Shown one piece after another: positions 1 through 7,532 of a stretch of 11,671 nucleotides of DNA (positions are counted from its first letter, which is position 1; the number at the start of each line of letters is the position of its first letter). The stretch is from UBA11540 sp045531755 (GTDB lineage Bacteria; Bacillota; Clostridia; Oscillospirales; Ruminococcaceae): NCBI GenBank assembly GCA_045531755.1, contig JAZSEP010000031.1:1-11671 (forward strand), in the 5' to 3' direction. Made by a program: the position numbers and the translations under genes. Below the pieces are notes generated by a model. That model worked only from the letters and a program-made list of their open reading frames with translations, was not told the DNA's origin and did no database searches.

Positions 1-23
1 CCCCGAAGAAAAGGAGGGAGAGA

Positions 24-1085
24 ATGCTTGAATTTGTAACCGAAAAAAAGAGTGTTTGGGAGTATATCCGTGATTGCGAAAAGCCGATTGCCCTTTACGG
101 AATGGGAGACGGAGCAGAGAAGATAATGAAAGCTATGCAAAAAGTCGGAAGAAAGCCCGACGCCGTCTTTGCAAGTGACGGCTTTGCAAGACACAACAGC
201 TTCTGCGGCTACACCGTGAAAAGTCTTTCCGAAACCGAACAGGAGCTCGGTGACTTTTTGATACTTCTCTCCTTTGCTACCGAAAGAGAGGACGTTTTGC
301 AGCGTATATATTCTGTTGCAGAGCGCCACGAGCTTCGCGCTCCCGACGTTCCCGTCATCGACGGCACCGAAATTTTTGACCCCGATTTTCTGTATAAAAA
401 CGCAGAAAATATACAGAGAGTATACGATTTGCTGGAGGATGAGCAGTCGAAAGAGGTTTTTGCCGACTGTATCAACTATAAAATCAGCGGTAAAATCGAG
501 TATCTCAAAAGTTGCCAAACCCCAAAGTCCGAGGTGTATGAAAATCTGATCCGTCCGGGTAAAAACGAGGTGTTCGTCGACCTTGGCGCATACAACGGCG
601 ATACCGTGAAGGAGTTTCTGACCTTTGCAAAAGGGTACAAAAGCATCCACGCTTTTGAGCCCGACAAAAAGAACTTTGCAAAGCTTATAAAAAGCTGTGA
701 GGGGCTTGAAAATGTCCACCTTCACAACAAGGGCGCACACAGCAGGGCGGGCACGCTTTTCTTTGAAGGACGTGCAGGACGAAATTCCGCGCTTTCTTCA
801 AAAGGCACAACACCCGTCGAGGTGGATAGTGTTGACAACCTCTGCTTTGACTTTGCCCCCACTATAATAAAGTTCGATGTCGAGGGCGCAGAAAAAGAGG
901 CGCTCTTCGGATGCCGGCGGACAATTGAAGCCCACAAGCCAAAGCTTATGGTTTCAGCGTATCATAAAAGCGAGGACATCTTCGAGCTTCCGCTTTTGAT
1001 AAAACGGCTCAATCCCGAATATAAGCTCTATTTCAGACATCACCCCTACCTTCCCTGCTGGGAAACAAACTGCTATGCATTGTGA
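24..1085 (+). CDS. FkbM-family SAM-dependent methyltransferase
   Basis: This 353-residue protein is probably an O- or C-methyltransferase acting on a sugar or polyketide-like substrate; the substrate cannot be told from the sequence. Seen: the C-terminal half (about residues 150-353) has the FkbM pattern, with SAM-binding motif I FVDLGAYNGDTV at 184-195, an acidic FEPD after the next strand, and IIKFDVEGAE at 281-290. The N-terminal 100 residues hold a second Rossmann-like start (ALYGMGDGAEKI, about residues 23-34), as in methyltransferases that carry an extra nucleotide- or sugar-binding domain. The start is set by AAGGAGGG about 7 bases upstream of ATG 24. The next gene begins 10 bases after the stop, so the two are probably co-transcribed. 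FkbM proteins often sit in polysaccharide or glycan loci, but no other glycan gene is visible here because the left edge cuts the context. Family assignment is firm; function is not. Confidence 0.85.
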   Translation: MLEFVTEKKSVWEYIRDCEKPIALYGMGDGAEKIMKAMQKVGRKPDAVFASDGFARHNSFCGYTVKSLSETEQELGDFLILLSFATEREDVLQRIYSVAERHELRAPDVPVIDGTEIFDPDFLYKNAENIQRVYDLLEDEQSKEVFADCINYKISGKIEYLKSCQTPKSEVYENLIRPGKNEVFVDLGAYNGDTVKEFLTFAKGYKSIHAFEPDKKNFAKLIKSCEGLENVHLHNKGAHSRAGTLFFEGRAGRNSALSSKGTTPVEVDSVDNLCFDFAPTIIKFDVEGAEKEALFGCRRTIEAHKPKLMVSAYHKSEDIFELPLLIKRLNPEYKLYFRHHPYLPCWETNCYAL

Positions 1086-1095
1086 GGAATTTAAA

Positions 1096-1728
1096 ATGAA
1101 AAAACTGTTAGCTGTCGCACTTATTCTCATTTTCACCCTTTGCTCCTGCTCTTCGGAAAAGATAGAGGAAAAAGCCCTCGAAAAATACCTCGAGATAATA
1201 GATTCGCTTGAATGCGGAACGGTGTTCGTCACCTCCGATGCGTCTTCAAACAAGGCGACAATTCAGTTCAGGCAGGGCGAAAACGGCTGTGAAATTCTTG
1301 CCACCACAAAGGGTAACGACTCGGAATTTGTCAACTATTTTGACGGACTGTACCTCTATTCAGGCACCGACGAGCTCACAAGAAACGAGGCGGGCGAGCT
1401 TGATTCTGCAACTGTAAAGAGAAATCTCATCGGCGCGCCCGATTATGCTATTGATTCAGAATGGTACGATGAGGAGAAAAGCGGAATCTACAAAACCCTC
1501 ACGGGCTATAAAATCGTGATAGTCACCCACGAGGAAGAGCTTGCCTATGAGGACAACCCCGACACCACCCTCACACTCTACCTTGACAAAAATATGGTGC
1601 CCACAAAGGCTACCATCGAGGACGAGATTTTTGGCGAAAATATGAGGATATACACCTACAAAACCACCCTCAAATACGACGGTATCGGCATCGAGCCGAG
1701 ATTTGTCGTGCCGACTATAGCAGAGTAG
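1096..1728 (+). CDS. Small lipoprotein of unknown function
   Basis: A 210-residue predicted lipoprotein, exported and lipid-anchored on the outer face of the cytoplasmic membrane. Seen: a Lys-Lys n-region, a hydrophobic stretch (residues 4-15) and the lipobox L-C-S-C with the lipidated Cys at residue 18. The mature part is acidic and rich in alternating beta-type segments (for example TLTLYLDKNMVPTKATIED), which recalls small beta-rich Clostridia lipoproteins that bind hydrophobic ligands; that resemblance is only an impression. I recognise no family. I chose ATG 1096 because GAGG lies 8 bases upstream and because it places the Lys-Lys signal start correctly. The in-frame ATG at 1075 overlaps the previous gene and would put acidic residues in front of the signal peptide. 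It is likely co-transcribed with the methyltransferase. No clear terminator follows. Confidence 0.75.
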   Translation: MKKLLAVALILIFTLCSCSSEKIEEKALEKYLEIIDSLECGTVFVTSDASSNKATIQFRQGENGCEILATTKGNDSEFVNYFDGLYLYSGTDELTRNEAGELDSATVKRNLIGAPDYAIDSEWYDEEKSGIYKTLTGYKIVIVTHEEELAYEDNPDTTLTLYLDKNMVPTKATIEDEIFGENMRIYTYKTTLKYDGIGIEPRFVVPTIAE

Positions 1729-1730
1729 TA

Positions 1731-1758
1731 TTGATTATTTTGCTGTTTTGGGTATAAT
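1731..1758 (+). promoter_or_regulatory. Sigma-A-like promoter of the phosphatase-rimI-tsaD-CPBP-tadA operon
   Basis: The -35 box TTGATT (1731-1736) and a perfect -10 box TATAAT (1753-1758) are separated by 16 bp. It lies directly after the lipoprotein stop and about 36 bases before the first gene of the operon. No competing promoter is visible until position 5115. Confidence 0.75.
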
Positions 1759-1794
1759 TTAGGTAAACACAGTAATTTAAAAGAAGGTAATATA

Positions 1795-2205
1795 TTGAAC
1801 GTTCTTTTTATCTGCACCGACAATACCAGCCGAAGCCCGATGGCAAAGGCGGTGTTTGAAAGCATTGCAGAAAAGAAAAATCTTGACGTAACCGCCGACA
1901 GCGCAGGAATTGCGGCAGGCGACAGCGAGGACGCAAATCCCCGCGCCGTTGAAGCTATGGCAGAGATAGGACTCGATATCTCACAGCACAAAACCAAAAA
2001 CATCACACCGAAGCTCCTCTCGGACTCTGACTATATCATCGTTATGACCGAGGCCCAGCGTGAAAAGCTGTCCGCCTTTGACGGCACACTTTCCGAAAAG
2101 ATACGTGTCTTGGACGTGGATAATCCGGGCGGACACACGATAGAGGCGTACCGCCTGTGCAGAAAGCAGATTAAAGAACACCTGTCGGAAATTGCCGACC
2201 TGTGA
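1795..2205 (+). CDS. Low-molecular-weight phosphatase family protein (protein-arginine/tyrosine phosphatase-like)
   Basis: This 136-residue cytoplasmic protein belongs to the LMW-PTP family, which hydrolyses phospho-tyrosine or, in the YwlE branch, phospho-arginine through a Cys-phosphate intermediate. Seen: the P-loop C7-T-D-N-T-S-R13-S at the N-terminus, the SAG triplet (36-38), and an acidic D-N-P-G-G segment (109-113) where the family normally has the general-acid DPF/DPW motif. Thr11 matches the residue that favours arginine phosphatase activity in Bacillus YwlE. Odd: family loops normally read CTGNTCRS, and here Gly9 is Asp and Cys12 is Ser; the DP motif is also altered. Catalytic Cys and Arg remain, so activity is possible but uncertain. 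The start is TTG 1795, with AGAAGG 7 bases upstream; no better ATG keeps the P-loop. It leads an operon, ending 7 bases before rimI. Confidence 0.82.
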   Translation: MNVLFICTDNTSRSPMAKAVFESIAEKKNLDVTADSAGIAAGDSEDANPRAVEAMAEIGLDISQHKTKNITPKLLSDSDYIIVMTEAQREKLSAFDGTLSEKIRVLDVDNPGGHTIEAYRLCRKQIKEHLSEIADL

Positions 2206-2212
2206 GGATAAA

Positions 2213-2656
2213 ATGAAGATAGTTCGTATGGGAAAAAACCACATACCGTCGCTTGGCGAGCTTGAAAAGCTGTGCTTTTCTTCGCCGTGGTCCGAGAAGG
2301 CGTTCGAGGATGAAGTTGAAAATCCCCTTGCAGTGTTTCTCGTTGCAGAGGAAGAACAACCGCTCGGCTACGTCGGATGCCTTTTTGTGTGCGGAGAGGG
2401 CGCTGTGACAAACGTCGCCGTGTTTCCCGAGCATCGCAGAAAGGGCGTCGCAAAGGCTCTTTTGACAGCTCTGCAAGCCGAAGCAGAAAAAACAGATGCG
2501 GAGCGCATAACCCTTGAGGTGCGAAAATCCAACACCTCTGCAATAGAGCTCTATAAAAAGCTCGGCTACACCGTGTGCGGCGAACGCCCCAATTTCTATA
2601 CGAAACCCACCGAAAATGCAATACTTATGGAACTAAAGATAGGAAATCAGCTATGA
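2213..2656 (+). CDS. rimI: Ribosomal-protein-alanine N-acetyltransferase RimI
   Basis: A 147-residue GNAT-fold enzyme that transfers acetyl from acetyl-CoA to protein N-termini, classically ribosomal protein S18. Seen: motif A with the acetyl-CoA loop RRKGVA at 75-80 after the strand VTNVAVFP, and LEVRKSN (101-107), whose Glu102 corresponds to the family's general base. Tyr114 in ELYKKLGY matches the general-acid tyrosine, and the RimI tail NFYTKPTENAILM closes the protein. I chose ATG 2213 because GAGG lies 6 bases upstream, whereas the in-frame TTG at 2192 sits inside the phosphatase gene. Its stop overlaps the tsaD start in an ATGA, so the two are translationally coupled. The rimI-tsaD pairing is common in bacteria. 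Family call is firm; S18 as the substrate is from family knowledge. Confidence 0.92.
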   Translation: MKIVRMGKNHIPSLGELEKLCFSSPWSEKAFEDEVENPLAVFLVAEEEQPLGYVGCLFVCGEGAVTNVAVFPEHRRKGVAKALLTALQAEAEKTDAERITLEVRKSNTSAIELYKKLGYTVCGERPNFYTKPTENAILMELKIGNQL

Positions 2657-3660
2657 GAATTCTTGCAATTGAAAGCTCCTGTGACGAAACCGCAGCCGCC
2701 GTTATAAAGGACGGCAGAGAGGTCCTTTCCTCTGTGGTGGATTCACAGATAGAGGAACACAGAATATACGGCGGAGTAGTGCCCGAGATAGCCTCGCGCC
2801 GACACACGGAAAACATCTGCCGCGTGGTGCAGGGCGCGCTCGACGAAGCAGGGGTCGCGATGGGAGATATCGACGCGGTTGCAGTAACCTATGCCCCCGG
2901 TCTTATCGGTGCGCTTTTGGTAGGAATAAACTTTGCAAAGGCACTCGCGTTTGCAAACGGACTTCCGTTGATTCCCGTGCATCATCTGCGCGGACATATA
3001 GCGTCAAACTATCTCACCCATAAAGAGCTCGAGCCCCCTTTTATGTGCCTTGTGGTTTCGGGCGGACACTCCCATATAGTAAACGTCAAGACCTACACCG
3101 AGTTCGAGGTCATCGGCAGAACGCGCGACGATGCCGCGGGCGAGGCTTTTGACAAGATAGCGCGCACGATAGGCTTTGACTATCCGGGCGGAGTGAAGAT
3201 TGACCTTGCCGCGAAACAGGGCAACCCCCACGCCTTTTCGCTCCCTCATCCAAAGGTTGAGGGAAGTGAATACGACTTCAGCTTCTCGGGACTTAAAACC
3301 CACGTAATAAACCTCGTACATAACTCACAGCAAAAGGGAATAGAGTTAAACCAAAGCGACGTTGCGGCATCCTTCCAGCACACAATCTGCGAAATACTGA
3401 CCCAGAAAACCGTGTCGGCACTAAAGGCGTCAGGACAGAAAAAGCTCGTTGTAGCTGGCGGTGTAAGTGCAAATTCAGGACTTCGCCAAAAGCTTATGGA
3501 GGCAGCAGAGCAAAACGGCTTTGAATTGTATCTGCCCGAGCTCAGATGGTGCGGCGATAACGCAGCTATGATAGGCTCGCAGGCATACTATGAATACAAG
3601 GCAGGCAACACGGCAGGAGCCGAACTAAACGGCTATGCAAGCATGAGCATAGAGGAGTGA
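2653..3660 (+). CDS. tsaD: tRNA N6-adenosine threonylcarbamoyltransferase TsaD
   Basis: TsaD transfers the threonylcarbamoyl group from TC-AMP to A37 of tRNAs reading ANN codons, giving t6A; it works with TsaB and TsaE in bacteria. The 335-residue length is normal. Seen: the N-terminal ASKHA start ILAIESSCDETAAA, the metal-binding His pair H111 and H115 in HHLRGHIAS, VSGGHS, the nucleotide-binding run GRTRDDAAGEAFDK, YPGG, DFSFSGLKT, VAGGVSANSGLR, and CGDNAAMIG with the metal-ligand Asp302. All key motifs are intact. ATG 2653 starts exactly at the conserved MRILAIESS and overlaps the rimI stop by 4 bases; AGGAAA lies about 9 bases upstream. The CPBP protease gene follows after 4 bases. tsaB and tsaE are not in the window and must be elsewhere if the pathway is complete. 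Confidence 0.97.
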   Translation: MRILAIESSCDETAAAVIKDGREVLSSVVDSQIEEHRIYGGVVPEIASRRHTENICRVVQGALDEAGVAMGDIDAVAVTYAPGLIGALLVGINFAKALAFANGLPLIPVHHLRGHIASNYLTHKELEPPFMCLVVSGGHSHIVNVKTYTEFEVIGRTRDDAAGEAFDKIARTIGFDYPGGVKIDLAAKQGNPHAFSLPHPKVEGSEYDFSFSGLKTHVINLVHNSQQKGIELNQSDVAASFQHTICEILTQKTVSALKASGQKKLVVAGGVSANSGLRQKLMEAAEQNGFELYLPELRWCGDNAAMIGSQAYYEYKAGNTAGAELNGYASMSIEE

Positions 3661-3664
3661 AGCT

Positions 3665-4654
3665 ATGGAAAACAACTTTTTTGATTATGAAAATTATATG
3701 ATAGTTGAGCGGGAAAAAAAGGCACTCAAAAGAACCGCCCTTGCAATAGGACTTTCGGTGATAATCTTTTTTGTAAGCTCCTATTTGGCAGGCTACGCTT
3801 TGGCAACTCCCACGTACTATATTCTGGAAAGTGTGCCCACGGTGGAGCTGTATGACGTGGTGTATGAGCTGTACACCGCTCTGATATACGCGCTCCCTCT
3901 TCTCCTTGCGATTATACCCATACCGCTGCTGACACGTATACCCTTGAAAGTTGCTCTGCCTATGAGAAAACCGCAGGCGCGCATCGCTGTTCCGGGAGTG
4001 ATGGCAGCGCTTGGAAGCTCCGTAATAGGAATAACCATCGCAAGCGTTTTGCTGACCCTTTTCCAGACTGCAGGACTTGGCTACGACGTTCCGACACCGC
4101 CTGTCCCCGAAACTAACGTCGGCATTTTGATGTATACTTTCACCCTGTCGGTGCTCCCCGCAATACTCGAAGAGATACTCTTCCGCGGTTTTATTCTGCA
4201 GTCGCTCCGTCGCTTTGGTGACCTGTTTGCCGTTATAATCTCGGCGCTCGTCTTTGCACTTGTTCACGGCAACTTCGCACAGCTTCCCAACGCCTTTATT
4301 ATGGGCGTGACGATAGCCTTTCTCGCGGTGAAAACAGGCTCGCTGATACCGGGAATGATACTGCACTTTATCAACAACTTCGGCGCAACGGTTTTGGACG
4401 TCTTTCTCATCTCCAGAACCGAAAACGAGGTTCTCGCAGGCATCTACAGCCTCGGCTATATGGGTCTCTACTTCTTTGTCGGCATAATTGGCATTATAAT
4501 TCTGCTTGTCCGCGACGACAAATTTTTCACACTTGTTCCATACAAATCACCCCTGACTGTAGGTCAGCGCACAAAAGCCTTTTTCCTCCAGCCTGTTGCT
4601 TTGACAGGAATCGTGCTGATGCTTGTGTTTTGCTGTACGTTTTTTGTGTTATGA
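3665..4654 (+). CDS. CPBP-family intramembrane metalloprotease
   Basis: A 329-residue polytopic membrane protein of the CPBP/Abi (CAAX protease-like) family, glutamate-dependent intramembrane proteases. Seen: about eight hydrophobic segments, and in order the family's motif 1 EEILFRG with Glu169, Glu170 and Arg174, motif 2 His201 in ALVHGN, and motif 3 H234-F-I-N-N238. Catalytic residues are therefore intact. The soluble N-terminus (about 30 residues, acidic then Lys-rich) is followed by a first segment near residues 29-50, and there is a last segment at the C-terminus. The substrate is unknown; members act on prenylated or peptide substrates, some in bacteriocin self-immunity. Nothing here suggests a bacteriocin. 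The start ATG 3665 uses GAGGAG, which overlaps the tsaD stop; its own stop overlaps tadA. Placement inside a tRNA-modification operon is likely operonic convenience. Confidence 0.9.
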   Translation: MENNFFDYENYMIVEREKKALKRTALAIGLSVIIFFVSSYLAGYALATPTYYILESVPTVELYDVVYELYTALIYALPLLLAIIPIPLLTRIPLKVALPMRKPQARIAVPGVMAALGSSVIGITIASVLLTLFQTAGLGYDVPTPPVPETNVGILMYTFTLSVLPAILEEILFRGFILQSLRRFGDLFAVIISALVFALVHGNFAQLPNAFIMGVTIAFLAVKTGSLIPGMILHFINNFGATVLDVFLISRTENEVLAGIYSLGYMGLYFFVGIIGIIILLVRDDKFFTLVPYKSPLTVGQRTKAFFLQPVALTGIVLMLVFCCTFFVL

Positions 4655-5118
4655 TGAATGACGAAATTTTTATGAAAAAAGCGCTCGACGAGGCAAGACT
4701 CGCTCTTGAGAAAGGCGAGGTGCCGATAGGCGCTGTTATAGTCAAGGACGGTCAGATTGTTGCCACGGCGCACAATCTAAGGGAAACCGACCGCTCTGCC
4801 ACCGCCCACGCGGAGCTTCTTGCAATCGAAAAAGCCTGCAAGGCACTCGGCGGATGGCGGCTCACGGGTTGCGAGCTGTACGTGACGCTCGAGCCCTGCC
4901 CGATGTGCGCAGGCGCGATAATCAACTCGCGCATAGACCGCGTGATATTCGGTTCAAAGGACGAAAAAGCGGGAGCCTGCGGTTCGGTTATGAATCTCTT
5001 TGCGGCAGACTTCAACCACCGCCCAAAGCTCACGGTAGGGGTGCTCGAAGAGGAGTGCTCCGCGATACTCAAAAGTTTTTTTGCATCTCTGCGAGAAAAA
5101 AGGAAAAAATCTATTTGA
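4651..5118 (+). CDS. tadA: tRNA adenosine(34) deaminase TadA
   Basis: TadA deaminates A34 of tRNA-Arg(ACG) to inosine, allowing wobble decoding. The 155-residue length fits the family. Seen: the zinc and catalytic signature H53-A-E55 and P-C83-P-M-C86 of the cytidine/deoxycytidylate deaminase fold, and the TadA-typical HNLRE, GGWRL, LYVTLEPCPMCAGA, and FNHRP...GVLEEEC towards the C-terminus. The ATG at 4651 overlaps the stop of the protease gene (ATGA), which suggests translational coupling because no good Shine-Dalgarno precedes it; ATG 4654 is an equally possible start one codon later. The in-frame TTG at 4630 would add an improbable hydrophobic leader read inside the protease gene. It ends the operon; a new promoter overlaps its last codons. 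Confidence 0.95.
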   Translation: MMNDEIFMKKALDEARLALEKGEVPIGAVIVKDGQIVATAHNLRETDRSATAHAELLAIEKACKALGGWRLTGCELYVTLEPCPMCAGAIINSRIDRVIFGSKDEKAGACGSVMNLFAADFNHRPKLTVGVLEEECSAILKSFFASLREKRKKSI

Positions 5119-5142
5119 AAATAGCTTGATTTGTGATACAAT
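5115..5142 (+). promoter_or_regulatory. Promoter of nadB-nadC
   Basis: The -35 box TTGAAA (5115-5120) overlaps the tadA stop codon, and TACAAT (5137-5142) follows after 16 bp. The nadB start lies 30 bases downstream. I see no operator that could be assigned to a niacin repressor such as NiaR. Confidence 0.6.
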
Positions 5143-5172
5143 AGATAAAATTAAAATCAAAGGTCGATGAAT

Positions 5173-6648
5173 ATGGACAATAACATTACAAAATACGACG
5201 TCATCATCGCAGGCTCGGGTGCGGCAGGACTTTACGCCGCTATTAACCTTGACCCGTCGCTGCGCGTGCTTGTGATTTCAAAAAAATCCCTCACCCTGAA
5301 CAACAGCTTTTTGGCGCAGGGCGGTATTGCTGCGGTCACAGACCTCATCAATGATGATTTCAAGCTTCATTTTGAGGACACTATGATTGCAGGACAGCAG
5401 GCAAACAACCGCGAGGCTGTCGACGTGCTTGTCCACGAGGCACACGAGCATATAAGAAAAATCATTGACCTTGGCGTTGAATTCAACCGCACCGAAAGCG
5501 GAGAAAGCTACCACCGCACCCTCGAAGGCGGTCACTCCCGCGCAAGAATACTCCACCACTACGACAGCACGGGCAGGGAGATAACAAGCCACCTGCTCGA
5601 AAAGGTGCAGACGCTCGAAAACGTCACCGTTATCGAAAACGCGATGCTCTGCGATATCAAAAAAGAGGGCTACACCTTCTACGCCGACGTGCTCGGCGAG
5701 GGCGAAAAGCACTCCTATTTCTGCTCCAGCTTCTTTATAATGGCAACGGGCGGTATCGGCAGGGTCTACGGCTTCACTACCAACTCCGCAATAGCTACGG
5801 GTGACGGAATTGCTCTTGCGCACCGTATGGGCGCCGTCGTGAAGAACATAAGCTTCGTACAGTTCCATCCCACCGCGTTCGTTTCGCAGAACCACCGCGA
5901 AAGATTTCTCATCTCCGAGGCGGTAAGAGGCGAGGGCGCGTATCTGCTCAACTGTGATAAACAGCGCTTTATGCACAACTACGACGAGCGACTGGAGCTT
6001 GCACCGCGCGACGTTGTCAGCCAGTCTATAATGAAGGAATCCGCCCGTACCAACAGCACGAGCTTCTACCTTGATATATCCCATAAGGACCCCGAATTCT
6101 TGAAAGAGAGATTTCCGATGATATACCAAAACCTTCTCAAAGAGGGGATTGATATGACCACCGAGCCCATCCCGATTTTCCCCTGTCAGCACTACCTGAT
6201 GGGCGGTATCGACGTTTCGCTCAACTCGGAAAGCTCAATCGGAAATATGTATGCCGTCGGCGAATGTTCGCACACGGGCGTTCACGGCAAAAACCGCCTT
6301 GCAAGCAACTCGCTTCTTGAAGCGCTAGTCTTCTCTGCCCGCTGCGCTAAGGATATCAATGCAAAGAACGACACCGTTCCCTCTCCCGACGACACTCTCC
6401 AGCCCTTCAAGCTTCCCACAGGCACTACACCGCTTATCAAGGGTATGCGCACCGAGCTTCGTGAAATAATGCAGAAATGCAGCTTCGTCGTACCCAATAA
6501 AGAGGCGGCAATCGAGGGCTACAAACGCGCCTGCGAGATTAGAAACTTCATAAGAAATTCTGATTTCAAGGTCGATTTTGCATACTGTGAGGCGCTAAAC
6601 CTCGCAACGATAGCAACACTCATTCTCTCAGAGGTGATAGACAGATGA
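5173..6648 (+). CDS. nadB: L-aspartate oxidase NadB (short C-terminus)
   Basis: NadB is an FAD enzyme that oxidises L-aspartate to iminoaspartate, the first step of de novo NAD synthesis; anaerobes use fumarate as the acceptor. Seen: the FAD-binding GSGAAG at 14-19, NSFLAQGGIAAV, and active-site residues in family positions: Glu118 in LEGGHSRAR, His232 in QFHPTA, Arg279 in APRDVV, His340 in CQHYLMGG, and Arg375 and Ser378 in NRLASNSLLEAL. Odd: at 491 residues it is shorter than well-known NadB proteins of about 530-540. It ends just where the usual ESRG...DYP tail would begin, with its stop overlapping the nadC start. ATG 5173 is preferred because AAAGG lies 9 bases upstream; ATG 5167 is in frame but only 3 bases from it. 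Confidence 0.93.
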   Translation: MDNNITKYDVIIAGSGAAGLYAAINLDPSLRVLVISKKSLTLNNSFLAQGGIAAVTDLINDDFKLHFEDTMIAGQQANNREAVDVLVHEAHEHIRKIIDLGVEFNRTESGESYHRTLEGGHSRARILHHYDSTGREITSHLLEKVQTLENVTVIENAMLCDIKKEGYTFYADVLGEGEKHSYFCSSFFIMATGGIGRVYGFTTNSAIATGDGIALAHRMGAVVKNISFVQFHPTAFVSQNHRERFLISEAVRGEGAYLLNCDKQRFMHNYDERLELAPRDVVSQSIMKESARTNSTSFYLDISHKDPEFLKERFPMIYQNLLKEGIDMTTEPIPIFPCQHYLMGGIDVSLNSESSIGNMYAVGECSHTGVHGKNRLASNSLLEALVFSARCAKDINAKNDTVPSPDDTLQPFKLPTGTTPLIKGMRTELREIMQKCSFVVPNKEAAIEGYKRACEIRNFIRNSDFKVDFAYCEALNLATIATLILSEVIDR

Positions 6649-7484
6649 CACTCAATAAATTCTACGTTGATGATACAATCAAAAATGCACTCAAAGAGGA
6701 TATAAACTATCTCGACGTTACAACCGACTACCTGATAGACGAAGATGCAACCACCACAGCGCGCTTTGTTGCAAAGAGTGACGGCGTGCTCTGCGGTCTT
6801 GAGGTTGCGCTCAGAGTTTTCACCCTGCTCGATGACACCATCACCTTCGAGATACTCAAAAAAGACGGCGACGAACTCAAAAAAGGCGATATAATCTGCC
6901 GAATGAGCGGAAACACCCGCGCGCTTCTGAAGGGTGAGCGCACAGCGCTCAACCTCATACAGCATATGTCGGGAATTGCGACGGCAACCAATAAATGCGT
7001 AAAGCTCGTCGAGGGCACAAACGCTTCGGTTGTAGATACGAGGAAAACCCTTCCCGGACTTCGCGCACTGCAAAAGTATGCCGTAACCTGCGGCGGAGGC
7101 AAAAACCATAGATATAACCTCTCCGATGCCGCAATGCTCAAGGATAACCATATCGACGCCTACGGCAGTATTACCAATGCCGTAAACGCCCTTCGCAAAA
7201 AGGCAGGCCACATGCTCAAAATCGAGGTAGAAACACGCTCCCTTGACGATTTGAGAGAGGCTCTCGCCGTCGGCGCAGACGTAATAATGCTCGACAATAT
7301 GGACTGTCCGACAATGGCAGAGGCGGTTAAGATAAACGCAGGCAGAGCAAAGTTGGAAGCATCGGGAAATATAACGCTCGATAATATTGCGGAGGTCGCA
7401 AAAACAGGCGTAGACATCATCTCGCTCGGAGCTTTGACACACTCGGTAAAAGCATTTGATATTTCGATGAGAATTGATTTGTAA
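6645..7484 (+). CDS. nadC: Nicotinate-nucleotide pyrophosphorylase (carboxylating) NadC
   Basis: NadC (quinolinate phosphoribosyltransferase) converts quinolinate and PRPP to nicotinate mononucleotide, CO2 and pyrophosphate. The 279-residue length is typical. Seen: the N-terminal ALKEDINYLDVTTDYL, the helix GERTALNLIQHMSGIAT, the substrate-binding core VDTRKTLPGLR with Arg133-Lys134, GGGKNHR with His155-Arg156, AMLKDNH with Lys166, then EVE, MLDNM, EASGNI and GVDIISLGALTHS closing the barrel. All expected basic residues are present. The start overlaps the nadB stop as ATGA, and GAGGTG lies about 9 bases upstream. It ends 14 bases before a strong terminator. The quinolinate synthase gene nadA, which usually accompanies these two, is not adjacent. 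Confidence 0.96.
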   Translation: MTLNKFYVDDTIKNALKEDINYLDVTTDYLIDEDATTTARFVAKSDGVLCGLEVALRVFTLLDDTITFEILKKDGDELKKGDIICRMSGNTRALLKGERTALNLIQHMSGIATATNKCVKLVEGTNASVVDTRKTLPGLRALQKYAVTCGGGKNHRYNLSDAAMLKDNHIDAYGSITNAVNALRKKAGHMLKIEVETRSLDDLREALAVGADVIMLDNMDCPTMAEAVKINAGRAKLEASGNITLDNIAEVAKTGVDIISLGALTHSVKAFDISMRIDL

Positions 7485-7498
7485 AACAAGAAACCAAA

Positions 7499-7528
7499 GC
7501 CGTCCCGAAAAATCGGGACGGCTTTTTT
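7499..7528 (+). terminator. Rho-independent terminator after nadC, probably bidirectional
   Basis: A perfect 10-bp stem GCCGTCCCGA / TCGGGACGGC (7499-7508 and 7513-7522) with an AAAA loop is followed by six T. Three A lie on the left flank, and the minus-strand ribbon-helix-helix gene ends 5 bases to the right, so the same hairpin may serve both convergent transcripts. Confidence 0.92.
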
Positions 7529-7532
7529 GCGT

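Noticed and set aside
1708..1750. Terminator after the lipoprotein gene
   Set aside because: Only a 4-bp AGCA/TGCT stem with a long loop can be drawn, and it overlaps the next promoter.
5098..5136. Terminator after tadA (CTATTT/AAATAG hairpin)
   Set aside because: The stem is only six AT pairs and no T run follows; it overlaps the nadB promoter.
5119..5166. SRP RNA gene downstream of tadA, as seen in some Firmicutes
   Set aside because: Only about 50 bases separate tadA from nadB, too little for the RNA, and no SRP motif is present.
5278..6192. 304-codon open frame on the minus strand
   Set aside because: It is antisense to nadB, which has all family motifs; the frame shows no recognisable domain.
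6519..7442. 307-codon open frame on the minus strand
   Set aside because: It is antisense to nadC and shows no coherent protein features.
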